Assembly (NCBI RefSeq): GCF_023217965.1
Contig: NZ_JALPSC010000001.1
Coordinates: 372,001-436,000, forward strand
Source of the DNA: Prevotella sp. E13-27
GTDB lineage: Bacteria > Bacteroidota > Bacteroidia > Bacteroidales > Bacteroidaceae
Length of the DNA: 64,000 nucleotides
Direction: 5' to 3'
Shown here: one piece after another, positions 38,801 through 45,412 of the stretch
How the letters are laid out: every line of letters starts with the position of its first letter
How positions within the stretch are numbered: the first letter of the stretch is position 1
Made by a program: the position numbers and the translations under genes
The notes under the pieces: generated by a model
The model's input: the letters and a program-made list of their open reading frames with translations, nothing else
The model's database searches: none
Told to the model about the DNA's origin: nothing

Positions 38801-38815
38801 ACAATAGTAGAATAA
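29816..38815 (+). CDS. Giant type IX-secreted surface protein, LamG and carboxypeptidase-regulatory-like domains
   Basis: A 2999-residue protein with signal peptide (MKKISIISLFILALLALPQQAGA). Order: two copies of the IP-Y-K/LQWD-P-EW module (about 20-345); an FN3-like region; two carboxypeptidase-regulatory-like beta domains (about 572 and 666); a long unassigned centre; two LamG-like lectin domains (about 1918-2065 and 2141-2278, with the second containing YTLMFWFKTADQNGTLL and DDKWHHLAVTVN); two related C-terminal beta domains beginning TMNIIAR (about 2541 and 2871) around LKKGWNWISFYV; and a Por sorting tail (WYDIQGRK ... KGVYIYNG). It is likely a surface adhesin or glycan-binding scaffold. 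Two low-GC patches interrupt it. Its stop codon overlaps the next ATG by one base. Confidence 0.85.
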   Translation: MKKISIISLFILALLALPQQAGAYYVDQSQNYTYEIKGTGSQLRIHIPLFYETFAYKYRVTDGTLKLRSGDKEAVLLRYSSSELDALEKVTATLSTDITGFLDVWSNGSEWKRLSATSSALPIAKNSSGNYELALCWDIPEEWFFKSGTELVYDVYYTSTFGSDNFTLTQNIGELKRFVADPAQYEFSANGANVRMKIPFYDKWGKDSWMKEGAVKVKADGKEETLFTFVPEGNIADANMYNQVAFTATADSTLRVFSKTTTTESWVALGKTQKTVSVYGEDLYKMELQWDVPAEWLDKELEFVVQSDCNQNDMPAFTANISKTLSALSSNYYYAGDGTTPAKWNGTPSQLASTLGSTWTTIDNLCVPLMDNGNVDASNGKYFLWDNAARLLLLVDKYVGKELRYTELHELDKTQRDSHKAHIELNTPCVDYGFRLAVERGNSALLIDGKKEETGDTIRKAPEFEQGQERSKLYFDYNVKMVTLTSTQKHSAVELNWTTNGGNADYFQLYRRDITTKGEFELLADQLHQPNYVDRTVLAFHEYEYKVKGVVECEGVHEDSKTCKGRCDDFGRVSGYARMANGTGMGGMKVIATPSKELAGIGEVRETLTDDTGYYVLDNLKYLPGNGRYTITVEITGEQAAFTTYECDFAEDRNEYSNVILAMREYYIFSGVVLYEGSSIPVPGAQFLVDGKPLYNSIGTRVQTNNSGEFSVSLAKGSHTVQVEKEGHVFVNDGFYLDPDSPDPKQHNWQRNVSGIYLYDQTKVRLRGRMVGGSIEGDKPLGQSLSKNNLGRDLKMVMLLEGDNTSFIVFDPQDRTITERKDSVAHGAIDPVTLAGRDTTRYEMTRHTITIHPDVKTGEYEVMLYPVKYKITELSCNGYPTLFQQGKVGETLDLTNAKHESTAEYKRVYHNPATLTVKQYNMSVQGDYYGEPYFTSENIGTTSANVPLWSKTKGYTLGHPAFIADATYLFELQAQEEYRFENRTDTVPDIVKLKSGTVYFNNDLVGSQRIDSVQLDTLGHGLYQFKPQNMTFLGTDENALRTLDINLLYDGTYYDIMPMNGQPLRAFVMGAVANEGVETVTKGAIHLIDILRDPPGTNSYSYIESGSKWKYSYTWSLDVNGGVDIDVTTGTSNKTVTGVWFGTGSGTNTATIANSETTFNISFEVGAQVGGGKVHTYELNTTERIQTSSDAKWIGPDADLYIGMTDNLVFGTGVSVRLVNEQQFEALKGRTGGKVVIDGHKTDIKNGTVKVLVTGEDADGKKVYLISDEVITYRSAFNSDFVYSGRYIEKELIPELLNLRNERILPKGTPDDVAQAKADAEDRNAYVSLVDFNDAQFALHDSLSSTKQNQYKIFPPKGKLASNYPDEIKQFNEDANRWYTFLALNEREKVQAQYGGADLVKNYTFDGAANIQYSESYSANNSASRYMNILPISFEGGAKSLGSLASSVAQLTSTRDGMFNTGTEINTPASTTRYKFKPVVDLDFDWKQSYDSTSTKKTGFVLNSSNKSNLSVGVYRSKVYKKDLEEALKNGDADVFMQALVETIDDEDATAFSYLDDFEAQLYGNFIFKTLGGATSSPWEDERKTKYYAPGTVYDQKTVRINQLRIWAEKSIMSNVPYDEPARFTIYMCNESPMPDQATAIFTFLAPDSLNQGNAQVRFNGNYLNGSGYTIALKPGEVITKEVEVYAGSEFDYENIGLTIVDLNDIKHPATVRLSAHFVPTAGKINVSTPGDKWVVNTESPYDSERQFYYMPVRIDGFNVNYRNFDHIELQYKLSTQGDKDWVNVCSYYKDEELMAKASGECQLIQNDGFITARFYGEKDPVEQYYDLRAVVYCRHGNGFLTASSPILTGVKDTRRPQVFGNPKPLNGILGIGDDICITFSEPIASNYLSTVNNFEVLGMTNSSNITQGISLQFPGHSGAFTLATRDLSNRSFTFDMMIDPAAHTEDECILHHGDLTAKEPGLQLGLTKDNRLMAIVKDKTVYSKEAIPFNGFRQIAYVFDTDVEKKTTQIHFYDGSKNIGTATYDGVYDMMGQLLMGIPFYDPQTMENDESTTGFKGRMLEFRLWNKALGSGELSQYGQKELTGYELGLTDNYPMNEGKGDVCYDKAVGGADLQLISATWSVPAGLSLKLDGKEGVAMNEAPFTRSEFQDYTLMFWFKTADQNGTLLANGEAKTEKSAKNRFNIGVSNGMPYFRSGNRQVEANGIYVSDDKWHHLAVTVNRSRNVGNLYIDYALVNSFSVDTLGGIIGGQLTAGATYENMKTSDALKGNIDELAMYEMSLPVNVIKNYATTMPSGKEMGTMVYLPFNASEMQQDHSQRIMPSGVSIKQTRDNQGNYSLQRDTIVSETVATAHCDRDNFAPINNTGQRENLKFSYVADKQNLLMNLDEPDANLEKTNVYITVSDVADLNGNLMASPLMMDLYIHRNPLRWTVNQLSVKTQYGEPATVEATITNLSGKRRSYTLEQLPVWITASTTNGTLEAMGEEIITLTISPYINIGNYMEKINLVDEEGMNEPLPIHIEVRGEEPDWAVSDALKPTNITMNIIARVKIDGQVADDANDIIGVFGNNHETLGTAHLNVDNTANGNEALTFLTVYNYNSQEQALHIEYYDASKGRIYVLTPEDGKTLTFQADKMVGTTTNPLVLVNSYEEVQPIQLKKGWNWISFYVVPKTQTIKQLLNGATAWEVGDALETTKGNSTQMISYKAVQNKYNKTRMDYFWDNENDQITIDPTRMYRFYSINEKKIYIAGEYSPKYISINKGWNRVAYNSKLNLPIATAMADYTERGTEGDIIKSQDAFAVLTVDAGNNRSWKGNLTHLQTGQGYMIKSGSDEPLQFLYPIYSDNTRYSGEEAYSRIYSLQAAPLFHNASASTMNIIARAAGIETQEGDRLLVFRGAAMCGMTEISDDNIFFLSVGDMESTAERLSFAIERDGEVIAVTGDQIVYRSNTVVGTVSAPAAINFATISNMLDGQWYDIQGRKLTERPTRKGVYIYNGQKTIVE

Positions 38816-39312
38816 TGAAGAATATCGTCAAAATAGCAGGTGTGGTGCTCAGCGCCACCCTGCTCTTCACAACCTGCAGCACGTCGGAAGAAAACGATAG
38901 CGACAACAAGCCGGCAAACCCTACAGAGCAGAAGACACCGCAGCCGGGTAGCGACGCTCGCCCCACATGGACAGCACCAGACATCAGCCTCTACGGTGGT
39001 GACCCGATGACCGTACAGATTACCCTTCAGGACGAGCTGCTGCCCTATGCCGGCAATGGCGACCTGATGTGTGCCAAACTGAACGGGGAGGTGAGAGCCG
39101 TCAGCGACCTCTACGAGAGCTATGACCAAAAGCATTTCCGACTGTCCATCTATGGTAGCAGCAACGAGGGTAGCGTGACGCTGTGCTACTATTGTCAGCA
39201 ACTGTCACGTATCTTCACTGTCGAGAACTGGAAAGCGTTCGATGCCAGCACGGCTCCGACAAACGGTGGCACGCCCTACGTACCGACGTTCTTTGTCGTT
39301 CCTACAGAATAA
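38815..39312 (+). CDS. Small lipoprotein of the giant-protein operon
   Basis: A 165-residue lipoprotein (lipobox LLFTTC) with an acidic, low-complexity N-terminal linker (STSEENDSDNKP...PQPGSD) and a short beta-rich domain (DPMTVQITLQDELLPY ... FFVVPTE). The start overlaps the giant gene's stop by one base, implying translational coupling and matched expression. It may anchor or chaperone the giant protein. No family recognised. Confidence 0.8.
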   Translation: MKNIVKIAGVVLSATLLFTTCSTSEENDSDNKPANPTEQKTPQPGSDARPTWTAPDISLYGGDPMTVQITLQDELLPYAGNGDLMCAKLNGEVRAVSDLYESYDQKHFRLSIYGSSNEGSVTLCYYCQQLSRIFTVENWKAFDASTAPTNGGTPYVPTFFVVPTE

Positions 39313-39330
39313 TAATGTCAACAGTAAATC

Positions 39331-40830
39331 ATGAAGAAGTTTCTATTATGCTATCTCCTCAGTCTGATAGCCATTGTCTGTCAGGCTGCTGATGTAGAGA
39401 TCAACTCGCTGAGCGACCTCCAGACGCTTAGGGATAACGTAAACGATGGCACAAACACCTATTCCGGAATGACGGTGTCGCTGAATTGCGACCTAAAACT
39501 GAACGATTGGACGCCAATCGGTCTGGTGGATGACAATACGCATACCTTCCAAGGTACCTTCGAGGGCAATGGCCATACCGTCATTATCAATGTCAATACC
39601 AGTGAGGCAGTAGCCGGATTCTTCGGCTACCTCAGAGGTACGGTGCAACATCTGAAAGTGGTAGGGTCGGTACTCTGTACCAATACCACCACCAGTGCTG
39701 CTGGTGGCATTGCAGGCTACAACCATGGCGGCACCATCAGCCAGTGTGCCAATTTGGCTACCGTCATTGGTTATATCTGTGGCGGTATCACAGGTGAGAC
39801 GGAGGGCGGCACTATCTGCAACTGCTATAACACGGGATATATCGGCTCGTACAACAACAGCGCGACACATCTCGCAGGTATCGCTGGTAAGAACAATGGC
39901 GGCACCATCGACCATGTCTTTGCCAGCTGTATCGTCGAGGCTGTTGGTAACTATAAGGCCATCACAGCGTCGGGCAGTGCTACAAATGCCTTCTACAATG
40001 TCAAGACGACCCATAATGGCGCTACGTTAGACGGTTCCGAGGCACTGACCGGAACGGCGCTTCAAGCGCGTCTGAATACCTCAGGCGTTTATACTATTTG
40101 GGAGTTTACTTACGGTTTGCCAGAATTGGTCGAGATGTCCAACAAGCCCGTCTATCTGATGAACGACACCCACAACACGACATTCTTGGATACCTACCAG
40201 TCACAGACCAGAACGGTGCAGCTGATGGACCGCACACTGCAGGCAAACAACTGGAACTCGCTGTGTCTGCCTTTCAATCTGACTGCTGAGCAGATAACGA
40301 GCTCCTTCGGTGCTGGCACGCGAGTGATGACATTGAGTGGCTACTCCAACGACGGCACGACAGTGACCATCACCTTTGCAGACGCCGCCACGATGGAGGC
40401 CGGCAAGCCTTATATCGTCAAACCCACCATGGCGAACTCCGTATTCACTGGTGTCACCATCGACAAGACTATGCACTACGTGACGGCAGGCGGTGCCACG
40501 TTCAAGGGCACTTACGAGCCAGTCAATCTGACGGCTAATGACACGAAGAAACTGTTCCTTGCCAACAACATGCTGTGGTACCCCACAGCCGATCTGACCG
40601 TTAACTCCTGTCGCGCATACTTTGATCTGGAAGACGAAGTACCAACAGACGACAACCATGCAGCGCGCCTCGTCATTTGTTTTGGTAAAACAACGGGCGT
40701 GACCTCGATGGAAGATGGAATAAGGCAGATGGAAGATGCGTGGTATAATATGCAAGGTCGTAAGTTCTCAGGCAAACCGACCACTAAAGGTTTCTATATT
40801 CACAATGGAAAAAAGGAGGTAATGAAATGA
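39331..40830 (+). CDS. Secreted GLUG-repeat protein with type IX sorting tail
   Basis: A 499-residue exported protein (signal peptide 1-19). Residues about 20-220 form a GLUG-type beta-solenoid (LNCDLKLNDWTPIG, GTFEGNGHTVIINV, AGFFGYLRGTVQHLKVVGSV, GGIAGYNHGGTISQCAN, GGITGETEGGTICNCYNTG). Then a beta-sandwich with SLCLPFNLTAEQI, common in Prevotella surface proteins, and a Por tail (WYNMQGRKFSGKPTTKGFYIHNG). It is likely surface-attached. Sits 18 bases after the lipoprotein and overlaps the next gene by four bases. Confidence 0.82.
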   Translation: MKKFLLCYLLSLIAIVCQAADVEINSLSDLQTLRDNVNDGTNTYSGMTVSLNCDLKLNDWTPIGLVDDNTHTFQGTFEGNGHTVIINVNTSEAVAGFFGYLRGTVQHLKVVGSVLCTNTTTSAAGGIAGYNHGGTISQCANLATVIGYICGGITGETEGGTICNCYNTGYIGSYNNSATHLAGIAGKNNGGTIDHVFASCIVEAVGNYKAITASGSATNAFYNVKTTHNGATLDGSEALTGTALQARLNTSGVYTIWEFTYGLPELVEMSNKPVYLMNDTHNTTFLDTYQSQTRTVQLMDRTLQANNWNSLCLPFNLTAEQITSSFGAGTRVMTLSGYSNDGTTVTITFADAATMEAGKPYIVKPTMANSVFTGVTIDKTMHYVTAGGATFKGTYEPVNLTANDTKKLFLANNMLWYPTADLTVNSCRAYFDLEDEVPTDDNHAARLVICFGKTTGVTSMEDGIRQMEDAWYNMQGRKFSGKPTTKGFYIHNGKKEVMK

Positions 40831-40985
40831 GAAAGGAATATATAAACCCTCAGATAAAGGTTGTAAAGATCGCGATAACACAGCATCTTTTGGAGGGAAG
40901 CACCCCTCAATATCGCGGAGGTGGTAATTTCACCCCTGAGGCCCGTGAATACCGCAACTTTGACGATGAAGAAGAGAGTGACTAA
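40827..40985 (+). CDS. 52-residue coupled small protein
   Basis: Starts MRKEYINPQIKVVKIAIT, continues QHLLEGSTPQYRGGGNF and ends in an acidic tail (NFDDEEESD). The start ATG overlaps the stop of the GLUG gene as ATGA, a standard translational-coupling arrangement. Short proteins with the same plan (basic N-terminus with KxY-xP-I, a central Leu-Leu, a Gly-rich turn, acidic end) recur next to secreted-protein genes in Prevotella as I recall it. Function unknown. It has no signal peptide. Confidence 0.75.
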   Translation: MRKEYINPQIKVVKIAITQHLLEGSTPQYRGGGNFTPEAREYRNFDDEEESD

Positions 40986-41062
40986 AGATAACTGGTAAGG
41001 CACATCCTCTCCGCATTGGCTTATTTAACAGAAATTAAGTGGGAAATATGAAAAACAATTAC

Positions 41063-41070
41063 TAATTTTG
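41063..41070 (+). promoter_or_regulatory. -7 element of the gpmI promoter
   Basis: TAATTTTG followed by CACCCG, about 65 bases before the gpmI start. Confidence 0.6.
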
Positions 41071-41134
41071 CACCCGCTTATAATAAAATAAGGTGAAAGT
41101 AGAGAAAGTACAAACAAGATATTAAGTTTATATT

Positions 41135-42655
41135 ATGGCAAAGAAAGCACTTCTGATGATTCTCGACGGATGGGGAATCGGACAGCACGGCAAGGGCGAC
41201 GTGATTTACAATACGCCTACTCCTTATCTCGATTATCTTACAGCTGTATCAGCTCACTCACAGCTCCAGGCCTCTGGCGAAGACGTTGGTCTGCCCGACG
41301 GACAGATGGGAAACTCTGAGGTGGGTCACCTCAACATCGGTGCGGGTCGCATTGTATATCAGGACTTGGTGAAGATTAACCGTGCCTGCAAAGACGGCTC
41401 AATCGTGGAGAACCCACAGGTTAAGGCTGCCTACACATACGCAAAAGAGAACAACAAGAAGCTGCACCTCATGGGTCTGTGCTCTGACGGTGGCGTACAC
41501 TCTTCACTCGCCCATCTGTTCAAGCTCATCGAGGTGGGCAAGCACTACGGTCTGAAGAACCAGACCTTCGTTCACTGCTTCATGGACGGTCGCGACACCG
41601 ACCCAAAGAGCGGCAAGGGCTTTATAGAGCAGGTTACAAAGGTATGCGCTGACAACGACGCTGCCATTGCTTCTATCGTTGGCCGTTTCTACGCTATGGA
41701 CCGCGACAAGCGCTGGGAGCGCGTGAAAGAGGGCTACGATCTTCTTGTCAACGGCACTGGCAAACAGGCTAACGACATGGTGAAGGCTGTAGAGGAGTCT
41801 TATGCTGACGGCGTCACCGACGAGTTCATTAAGCCAATCCACAACGCTACTGTTAACGGTTGCATCGAAGAGGGCGATGTTGTCATCTTCATCAACTTCC
41901 GTAACGACCGTGCAAAGGAGCTCACCATCGTTCTCACTCAGGAGGACATGCCAGAGCAGGGCATGAAGACAATACCTGGACTGCAGTACTACTGCATGAC
42001 CCCATACGATGCTAAGTTCACTGGCGTAAACATCCTGTTCCCGAAAGAGAACGTGGAGAACACCCTCGGCGAATATCTCTCTCAGCAGGGCAAGAAGCAG
42101 CTTCACACTGCCGAGACAGAGAAATATGCACACGTAACATTCTTCTTCAACGGTGGTCGCGAGGCTCCATATGCTAACGAGGACCGCATCCTCGTAGCTT
42201 CTCCAAAGGTTGCCACCTACGACCTGAAGCCTGAGATGAGCGCCTACGAGGTGAAGGACAAGCTGGTTGCTGCCATCGGCACACAGCAGTATGACTTCAT
42301 CGTGGTTAACTTCGCCAACGGCGACATGGTGGGACACACTGGCGTTTACAACGCAATAGCAAAGGCTGTTCACGCTGTTGACAACTGCGTGAAGGCTGTT
42401 ATCGAGGCTGCCAAGGCTAACGACTACGAGGCAATAATCATTGCTGACCACGGTAATGCCGACAACGCCATCAACCCCGACGGCACGCCAAACACCGCTC
42501 ACTCGCTGAACCCTGTTCCTTTCATCTATGTTACCGACAACAACTCGGCCACAGTAAAGGACGGTCGTCTGGCTGACGTTGCTCCTTCTATCCTACACAT
42601 CATGGGACTGGAGCAGCCAAAGGACATGACGGGTGAGAACCTTATCTGCGATTAA
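41135..42655 (+). CDS. gpmI: 2,3-bisphosphoglycerate-independent phosphoglycerate mutase
   Basis: Interconverts 3- and 2-phosphoglycerate in glycolysis using two Mn ions. The 506-residue protein begins with [16 protein letters not shown], contains the phosphoserine motif [17 protein letters not shown], the [16 protein letters not shown] and [14 protein letters not shown] stretches, and the C-terminal metal motif [11 protein letters not shown]. Length and start are standard. Monocistronic with promoter and terminator. Confidence 0.98.
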   Translation: MAKKALLMILDGWGIGQHGKGDVIYNTPTPYLDYLTAVSAHSQLQASGEDVGLPDGQMGNSEVGHLNIGAGRIVYQDLVKINRACKDGSIVENPQVKAAYTYAKENNKKLHLMGLCSDGGVHSSLAHLFKLIEVGKHYGLKNQTFVHCFMDGRDTDPKSGKGFIEQVTKVCADNDAAIASIVGRFYAMDRDKRWERVKEGYDLLVNGTGKQANDMVKAVEESYADGVTDEFIKPIHNATVNGCIEEGDVVIFINFRNDRAKELTIVLTQEDMPEQGMKTIPGLQYYCMTPYDAKFTGVNILFPKENVENTLGEYLSQQGKKQLHTAETEKYAHVTFFFNGGREAPYANEDRILVASPKVATYDLKPEMSAYEVKDKLVAAIGTQQYDFIVVNFANGDMVGHTGVYNAIAKAVHAVDNCVKAVIEAAKANDYEAIIIADHGNADNAINPDGTPNTAHSLNPVPFIYVTDNNSATVKDGRLADVAPSILHIMGLEQPKDMTGENLICD

Positions 42656-42670
42656 GACTGTAGAGGGTTT

Positions 42671-42731
42671 GACTTTAGACTTTGACTATAGACTTTAGAC
42701 TACAGACGAAAGACTATAGACGAAAGACGAT
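42671..42731. repeat. Heptamer tandem repeat after gpmI
   Basis: Nearly nine units of period 7 (GACTTTA, GACTATA, GACTACA, GACGAAA...), immediately before the terminator of gpmI. Confidence 0.8.
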
Positions 42732-42739
42732 ATTTATAA

Positions 42740-42771
42740 AAATGGGAAGTGAAATTGTTCGCTTCCCATTT
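42740..42771 (+). terminator. gpmI terminator
   Basis: A 14-bp stem with one wobble (42740-42753 with 42758-42771), tetraloop, then TTTTTAT. Confidence 0.9.
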
Positions 42772-42886
42772 TTTATATCCTGTTTTGTGGTCTAAGACAC
42801 ACAAAACGCGCATATTCTATAGTGTATTAGGCTAATAACAAAGCAAAGTTTCTAATGAAACAGATGGGTTATTGAAAATAAATTAT

Positions 42887-42894
42887 TAATTTTG
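42887..42894 (+). promoter_or_regulatory. -7 element of the uronate operon promoter
   Basis: TAATTTTG followed by CACCGA, about 40 bases before the permease start; no good -33, suggesting activator-dependent control. Confidence 0.55.
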
Positions 42895-42935
42895 CACCGA
42901 TTCTACGCTAAAACAAACATTATTTATCGATAACA

Positions 42936-44303
42936 ATGGAACAAGTTTTCAGTTACATCATCAGTTTGGGAGCATCAGTCATGATGCCAATCCTCTTCAC
43001 AATCATCGGTCTCTGCATCGGTATGAAGTTCGGCAAGTCACTACGTTCGGGCCTCTATGTAGGCGTCGGTTTCGTAGGCTTAGGCATCGTCACCGCACTG
43101 CTCACCACTAACTTCGACAGTCCGCTAAAGACCATCTCCGAGCTTTACGACCTGCAGCTTAAGGTCTTCGACATGGGCTGGCCCGCTGCTGCCGCTGTGG
43201 CTTATGGCACCGCCGTCGGCGCACTGATCATCCCCATCTGCTTAGGAGTAAACTTAGTCATGCTGCTGTTAAAATGTACGCGCACCATCAACATCGACCT
43301 TTGGAACTACTGGCACTTCGCCTTTATCGGTGCTGTAGCCTATTTCGTAATGGACCAGTCGCTGCTGTGGGGTTATTTCGCCGCTATAGTGTGCTACATC
43401 ATCACACTCGTCATGGCAGATCTCACTGCCGACAAGTTCCAGAAGCACTACGACCTGCAGGGCATCAGCATACCGCAGCCCTTCTGTCAGAGTTTCACGG
43501 TGTTTGCCGTTGTCATCAACTGGCTTCTCGACCGCATCCCAGGCTTCTCTAAGCTCGACATCGATGCTGAGGGTCTGAAGAAGAAGTTCGGCGTGCTTGG
43601 TGAGCCGCTCGTGCTCGGTGTCATCGTAGGTGCGCTCATCGGCTGGGCTGCACAGCTTGACATAAAGAAGGTGCTGTTCCTTGGTGTGACTATGGGCGCT
43701 GTGATGGAGCTCATCCCACGCATAACATCCCTGTTCATCGATGGTCTGAAGCCCATTGCCGAGAAGACACAGGAAGTAGCAAAGAAGCGTTTCGGAGGAA
43801 TGAAGGTACATATCGGCATGTCACCGGCACTTGTCATCGGTCACCCCACCACCCTCGTCTGCTCCGTCATCCTCATCCCTGTCATCCTTGCCATCGCAGT
43901 ATTCCTGCCAGGCAACCAGTTCCTGCCTCTTGCATCGCTGGCCGGCATGTTCTACCTTTTCCCAATGATTCTTCCTTACACGAAAGGTAATGTGGTGAAG
44001 AGCCTCATCATCGGTCTCGTAGCACTCATCGTAGGTCTATACTTCGTCACCGACATGGCTTCTGCCTTCACCTTGGCTGCCAACGAGGTGTACAAGACTG
44101 ACCCCACGGCTTCTGCCGCAAAGATCCCCGATGGTTTTGAGGGCGGTGCTCTCGACTTCGCATCATCGCTCTTCGGCTATGTCATCTACGCCTGCGTGAA
44201 ATACCTGAAGTGGGTAGGCATGGGCGTGCTGACGCTCATCACCTTAGCCATGGTGGCATGGAACCGTAAACGAATTGTCGCTGAGGAAACAAATCATAAT
44301 TAA
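42936..44303 (+). CDS. PTS galactitol-type EIIC-like permease, apparently orphan
   Basis: A 455-residue polytopic membrane protein (about 11-12 helices) of the GatC/EIIC family, with FTIIGLCIGMKFGKSLRSGLYVG at the start, FCQSFTVFAVVINWLLDRIPG, and GMSPALVIGHPTTLVCSVIL. No EIIA/EIIB, HPr or EI is in the window. It is followed by kduI and a hexuronate MFS gene, so it probably moves a uronate or keto-uronate without PTS phosphorylation. Part of a three-gene operon; a -7 element lies 42 bases upstream. Confidence 0.82.
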   Translation: MEQVFSYIISLGASVMMPILFTIIGLCIGMKFGKSLRSGLYVGVGFVGLGIVTALLTTNFDSPLKTISELYDLQLKVFDMGWPAAAAVAYGTAVGALIIPICLGVNLVMLLLKCTRTINIDLWNYWHFAFIGAVAYFVMDQSLLWGYFAAIVCYIITLVMADLTADKFQKHYDLQGISIPQPFCQSFTVFAVVINWLLDRIPGFSKLDIDAEGLKKKFGVLGEPLVLGVIVGALIGWAAQLDIKKVLFLGVTMGAVMELIPRITSLFIDGLKPIAEKTQEVAKKRFGGMKVHIGMSPALVIGHPTTLVCSVILIPVILAIAVFLPGNQFLPLASLAGMFYLFPMILPYTKGNVVKSLIIGLVALIVGLYFVTDMASAFTLAANEVYKTDPTASAAKIPDGFEGGALDFASSLFGYVIYACVKYLKWVGMGVLTLITLAMVAWNRKRIVAEETNHN

Positions 44304-44390
44304 CATGTTTTTGTAAGAAAAACAGTTAGTTTCAAAACAGTCTTAAAGGAATTCGATTCAGACAAGATATATTATTTAAATTTATTTCAT

Positions 44391-45410
44391 ATGAAAAAAA
44401 CAATTCTTTTTGCAACAGGGGCATTAGCTTTCTTACTTTCCCCTGTGAAAGCACAGGAGGCTGACCGCTTCGTTGGCTGCCAGCACGTGAAGTTCCAGAC
44501 GGCCTGCCACCCGCAGGACGTGAAAGGCTACGACACGAAGATGCTCCGCGACCGTTTCGTCATGGAGAAGGTGATGTCGCCCGACTCTATCCTACTCACC
44601 TACAGCCACTACGACCGTTTCATCTTCGGTGGAGTGATGCCTGTGACGAAGACCTTGAAGCTGGAGAACTTCTGGGAGTTAGGTCTTGATGTCGATAAGA
44701 ACATCAAGGAGAAGTATTTCATGTACAACCGTGAGCTGGGCGTGGTTAACTGCGGTGAAGGCGACGGTGTGGTCATCGTTGATGGCAAGGAGTATGCCCT
44801 CTCACCCAAAGAGGCCCTCTATATCGGCCGTGGTCATCTGGGCAAAGACAAGAAAGGCAACTCCCTCGACTGCAACAAAGAGGTGCTCTTCCGTTCAAAG
44901 GATGCGCAGAAGCCAGCAAAGTTCTACCTTAACTCTGCCACCGCCCACCAGCACTATAAGACACAGTGGATAACCCTCGACGGTCGCAAGGGCTCGCTGA
45001 AGGCCGCCGTATGGGGACCTGTAGGCTCACTCGAAGAGTGCAACAACCGCACCGTATATAAGCTCATCGTCAACGATGTTCTCGAAGAAGGGCCATGTCA
45101 GTTGCAGCTCGGCCTGACACAGCTGAACCCAGGTGCAGCATGGAACACCATGCCTCCTCACACCCACGGTCGCCGCATCGAGGCCTACTACTATTTCAAC
45201 CTGCCTGAGAAGCAGACCCTCGCCCACATCATGGGACAGCCCGAGGAGAGCCGCGTGGTATGGCTGCACAACGAGCAGGCCATCATGTCGCCCGAGTGGT
45301 CTATGCACGCTGCTGCCGGCACTCACTACTACACCTTCATCTGGGGTATGGCTGGCGAGAACCTATACTATAACGACAAAGACGAAATTCCCGTAATCGA
45401 TATCCGATAA
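44391..45410 (+). CDS. kduI: 5-keto-4-deoxyuronate isomerase with signal peptide
   Basis: KduI isomerises 5-keto-4-deoxyuronate, from unsaturated pectin fragments, to 2,5-diketo-3-deoxygluconate. Core motifs: [55 protein letters not shown] (zinc His/Glu), [16 protein letters not shown]. The 339-residue protein has about 35 extra N-terminal residues including a signal peptide ([17 protein letters not shown]), and no other early Met exists, so it is probably periplasmic, unlike the classical enzyme. Second gene of the uronate operon. Confidence 0.88.
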   Translation: MKKTILFATGALAFLLSPVKAQEADRFVGCQHVKFQTACHPQDVKGYDTKMLRDRFVMEKVMSPDSILLTYSHYDRFIFGGVMPVTKTLKLENFWELGLDVDKNIKEKYFMYNRELGVVNCGEGDGVVIVDGKEYALSPKEALYIGRGHLGKDKKGNSLDCNKEVLFRSKDAQKPAKFYLNSATAHQHYKTQWITLDGRKGSLKAAVWGPVGSLEECNNRTVYKLIVNDVLEEGPCQLQLGLTQLNPGAAWNTMPPHTHGRRIEAYYYFNLPEKQTLAHIMGQPEESRVVWLHNEQAIMSPEWSMHAAAGTHYYTFIWGMAGENLYYNDKDEIPVIDIR

Positions 45411-45412
45411 CT

